DNA of 34,767 bases from positions 1 to 34,767 of the forward strand of contig NZ_JXQI01000024.1 in NCBI RefSeq assembly GCF_000834015.1. Direction: 5' to 3'. This stretch comes from Prevotella pectinovora (GTDB lineage Bacteria; Bacteroidota; Bacteroidia; Bacteroidales; Bacteroidaceae). Position 1 is the first letter of the stretch. Every line of letters begins with the position of its first letter. The notes below the pieces were generated by a model. That model did not search any database. It was not told the origin of the DNA and was given only the letters and a program-made list of their open reading frames with translations. Positions 32,949-34,767 of this stretch are shown here, piece by piece. Position numbers and translations under genes: made by a program.

Positions 32949-34289
32949 CTATAGGAAAGGAGTGAGCAGATGTGCCACCCATCCTACGAATTTCTTCCAG
33001 GGCGTTCTCCATCTGTTCCAGCTTTCGGGCGTGAGCTTGAACGATGAGAGCTTGTCTGCCTCGAACATGTCGTTGAGCTGGCGTGTGGTGTGCGGGTCGA
33101 TTATCACGGCGTTTTCCTCGTAGTCGAAGTTGAGGCTCCGGGCGTTGAGGTTGGCGCTGCCCACGGTGCAGAATTTCCCGTCCACCATTATTATCTTGGT
33201 GTGGTGGAATCCGTCTTCGTATATCCACACGTCCACTCCGTGTTTCATCAGTTTGTGCACGTTGTAGAACACGCAGTCTGGTGTGAGCGGTATGTCGCTG
33301 TGCGACGAAACCATTATCTCCACCTTCACTCCTCTTTTCACCGCCCGTCTGAGGGCCTTTTTCAGTGTGCGGTTCAGCGTGAGATACGGGTTCACGAGCT
33401 TTATGCTGTCTTGCGCATCATTTATGGCGTCGGTGTAGAACTGTCGTATTATCTTGTTCGTCGTCCTTGGTTCGCGGTTTATTATCCCCACCATCTTGTG
33501 GCCTCGCGTCGGTGTGTCGTCGGGCTTCAGTCCGCTGATGTAGTCGGCGTTTCTGGTGCCGCGGTAGTATTTCGCCCCGGCTATCTGTTCTCCCGTCACT
33601 TTTTTCCACATCCTCACGAATATCTTCTGCAGCGTGTTCACTTCTTCGCCCTCTATACGGCAGTGCATGTCTCGCCATTTCCCCACCACGTCGGTGCCCT
33701 TGATGTAGTAGTCTGCCACGTTCATTCCTCCGGTGTATGCCACTTTTCCGTCGATTATCACGATCTTGCGGTGGTCTCTGTGGAACACGTGGTTTACCCA
33801 CGGAAAGCGGAGCGGGTCGAATTCGTGGATGTCGACTCCCCTCTGGCGCAGTTTCTCGAGATGTCTTTTCTTCAGCGGCTGGTTGTTGGAGTCGTTTCCG
33901 AATCCGTCGAACAGCGCCCTTACTTCCACTCCCTGGCTGGCTTTCTCTGCGAGGATGTCGAAGAGCAGCGAGGCTATGGAGTCGTTGCGGAAGTTGAAGT
34001 ATTCCAGGTGTACGCTGCTTCTTGCCTGGCGGATGGCTTTGAACATGTCGTCGAATTTCTCCTGTCCGCTCATAAGCAGCGTCACGGAGTTGTCGTTGGA
34101 AAATTCCACTCCATGTTCCCTCATCTGCCTTGCGATAAGCGAGTCGGCGGTCACGGTCTGCGCTGCCGCCGTCATTGTGGCGCAGACCATCATGAGCAGG
34201 GCAAGTAACAGGGCAGGGCGCCCTGTGGCGTGTGTCCTTGTTTTATTTGTCCGTGCGTTGCGTATGTTGTCGTTGATAAAAATTAACAT
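32949..34289 (-). CDS. Phospholipase-D-family cardiolipin synthase-like protein
   Basis: The 446-residue protein carries two HKD motifs, H173-K175-D180 (in HRDHRKIVIIDGK) and H363-K365-D370 (in FHHTKIIMVDGK), each followed by the GGMNVAD or GSANLNARS turn typical of bacterial cardiolipin synthases. These enzymes condense two phosphatidylglycerols to cardiolipin. A single hydrophobic segment (PALLLALLMMVCATMTAAA, about 25-43) at the N-terminus acts as signal anchor or signal peptide and replaces the two membrane helices of E. coli ClsA. The start is the ATG at 34289; later ATG codons inside the hydrophobic segment (M33, M34) would remove part of the signal. It is the first gene after a strong promoter at 34413 and is followed by queH 40 bases on. 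A different PLD-type activity is possible. Confidence 0.88.
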   Translation of the reverse strand: MLIFINDNIRNARTNKTRTHATGRPALLLALLMMVCATMTAAAQTVTADSLIARQMREHGVEFSNDNSVTLLMSGQEKFDDMFKAIRQARSSVHLEYFNFRNDSIASLLFDILAEKASQGVEVRALFDGFGNDSNNQPLKKRHLEKLRQRGVDIHEFDPLRFPWVNHVFHRDHRKIVIIDGKVAYTGGMNVADYYIKGTDVVGKWRDMHCRIEGEEVNTLQKIFVRMWKKVTGEQIAGAKYYRGTRNADYISGLKPDDTPTRGHKMVGIINREPRTTNKIIRQFYTDAINDAQDSIKLVNPYLTLNRTLKKALRRAVKRGVKVEIMVSSHSDIPLTPDCVFYNVHKLMKHGVDVWIYEDGFHHTKIIMVDGKFCTVGSANLNARSLNFDYEENAVIIDPHTTRQLNDMFEADKLSSFKLTPESWNRWRTPWKKFVGWVAHLLTPFL

Positions 34290-34412
34290 ATATTGTCTAT
34301 AACATCATTTGTCTTGATTCATGTCTCGCGTGCCTTGTCGGTCTGCCAGAAGGCAAGTATGCTGAGATGTTGCCGTTTCCGGTGTATTGCCGCAGGTGGG
34401 CGAAAACAGGTG

Positions 34413-34443
34413 CAAAGTTATGGAAAAAGTCGGTTTTGACAAA
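34413..34443 (-). promoter_or_regulatory. Consensus promoter of the cls-queH-clpC unit
   Basis: On the minus strand TTTTG (plus 34440-34443 and flank) and TAACTTTG (plus 34413-34420) match the -33/-7 consensus with a 19-base spacer. The leader before the ATG at 34289 is about 118 bases. It is one of the closest matches to the consensus in the window. Confidence 0.75.
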
Positions 34444-34665
34444 ATATTTGTATGCAATGAAGAGAAATGGCAAAAAAATGCGGTGTATTTGTCATCAGTA
34501 CCAAGTTGTTTTTTCACCGTCACTTTACGTTGTTCCTCGATTATAACCCTGTGGGTCTTCATGCCTATGTGGGTGTTTTGCTGACCGTAAACCATTGGTT
34601 TCTGTCTCTTCAGTACGCGTTTGCCCGCGTCCGTCGGTTTCCTGCATTGCTGCTCAACATTTTTC

Positions 34666-34692
34666 CCATTTTCCCATTTTCCCATTTTCCCA
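34666..34692 (-). repeat. Four-copy 8-base repeat, potential G-quadruplex on the minus strand
   Basis: The unit CCCATTTT occurs in four tandem copies on the plus strand, so the minus strand has four GGG runs separated by five-base AAAAT-type loops. This meets the usual pattern for an intramolecular G-quadruplex (four runs of three G, loops of seven or fewer). It lies about 220 bases upstream of the promoter at 34413. Confidence 0.7.
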
Positions 34693-34767
34693 TTTTTCCA
34701 ACGGGAAATGGTGTTTTTATATAAGTTATTATATATCAATATATTATCTTTTGTATTACCTCAAGTC

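Larger units (their letters stand above)
34290..34767. other. Non-coding right end of the window
   Basis: Open frames exist here on both strands, but none has the composition of a real protein. The region holds the promoter at 34413 and the four-copy repeat at 34666. No gene is called. Confidence 0.5.

Noticed and set aside
33090..34208. 372-codon open frame on the plus strand opposite the cls-like gene
   Set aside because: It is the mirror of a confidently assigned PLD-family gene with intact HKD motifs, and its translation is rich in V, H, F and C without any recognisable domain.
34305..34739. 144-codon open frame on the minus strand at the right end
   Set aside because: Its N-terminus is translated from the 8-base repeat and it overlaps the promoter region of the cls-like gene; composition is not protein-like.

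Overview
The window looks like a chromosomal segment of a Bacteroidales bacterium, most probably a Prevotella-type organism. The evidence is a set of promoters matching the Bacteroidetes pattern (TTG, about 20 bases, TAnnTTTG), weak or absent Shine-Dalgarno sites, a GldE homologue, a carboxynorspermidine decarboxylase, a methylmalonyl-CoA carboxylase operon, and a secreted protein ending in a type IX-like sorting domain. Genus assignment is inference; no 16S gene is present.

Layout. 1-500: the 3' end of a 5S rRNA gene with its terminator, then intergenic DNA. 511-2109 (minus): prs and a ThiE/TenI-like protein, divergent from nspC (2227-3408). 3549-3933: four tRNA genes (Gly, Leu, Leu, Gly). 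3967-7048: a 184-residue unknown, ssb, gldE and a phosphopantetheinyl transferase. 7129-9802: methylmalonyl-CoA epimerase, carboxyltransferase, a 54-residue MmdE-like subunit and a biotin carrier, closed by a strong terminator and with no membrane decarboxylase subunit. 9897-12422 (minus): a SWIM-SNF2 helicase. 12423-13028: a repeat-rich 600-base gap. 13029-14898: an orphan small gene, a TIGR02757 protein and a tiny secreted protein. 15156-21990 (minus): a secreted GHL10-type glycosidase-like protein and a 1688-residue exonuclease-RecQ-UvrD fusion. 22242-25236 (plus): yjbR-like, trmO, a 190-base inverted-repeat element, frr and rsgA. 25375-34289 (minus): xylB, two winged-helix proteins, aspS, clpC, queH and a cardiolipin-synthase-like gene. 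34290-34767: a promoter and a four-G-run repeat.

Most of the window is housekeeping: nucleotide and polyamine metabolism, propionate/methylmalonyl-CoA chemistry, translation factors, tRNA modification and proteolysis. The items that stand out are the triple-domain helicase, the carboxylase operon that appears to have lost its membrane arm, a pair of small chromatin-like winged-helix proteins, a nearly free-standing secretion-sorting domain, and a dispersed intergenic repeat that forms a TIR-like element after trmO. I did not find a CRISPR array, prophage, transposase gene or recognisable defence island.
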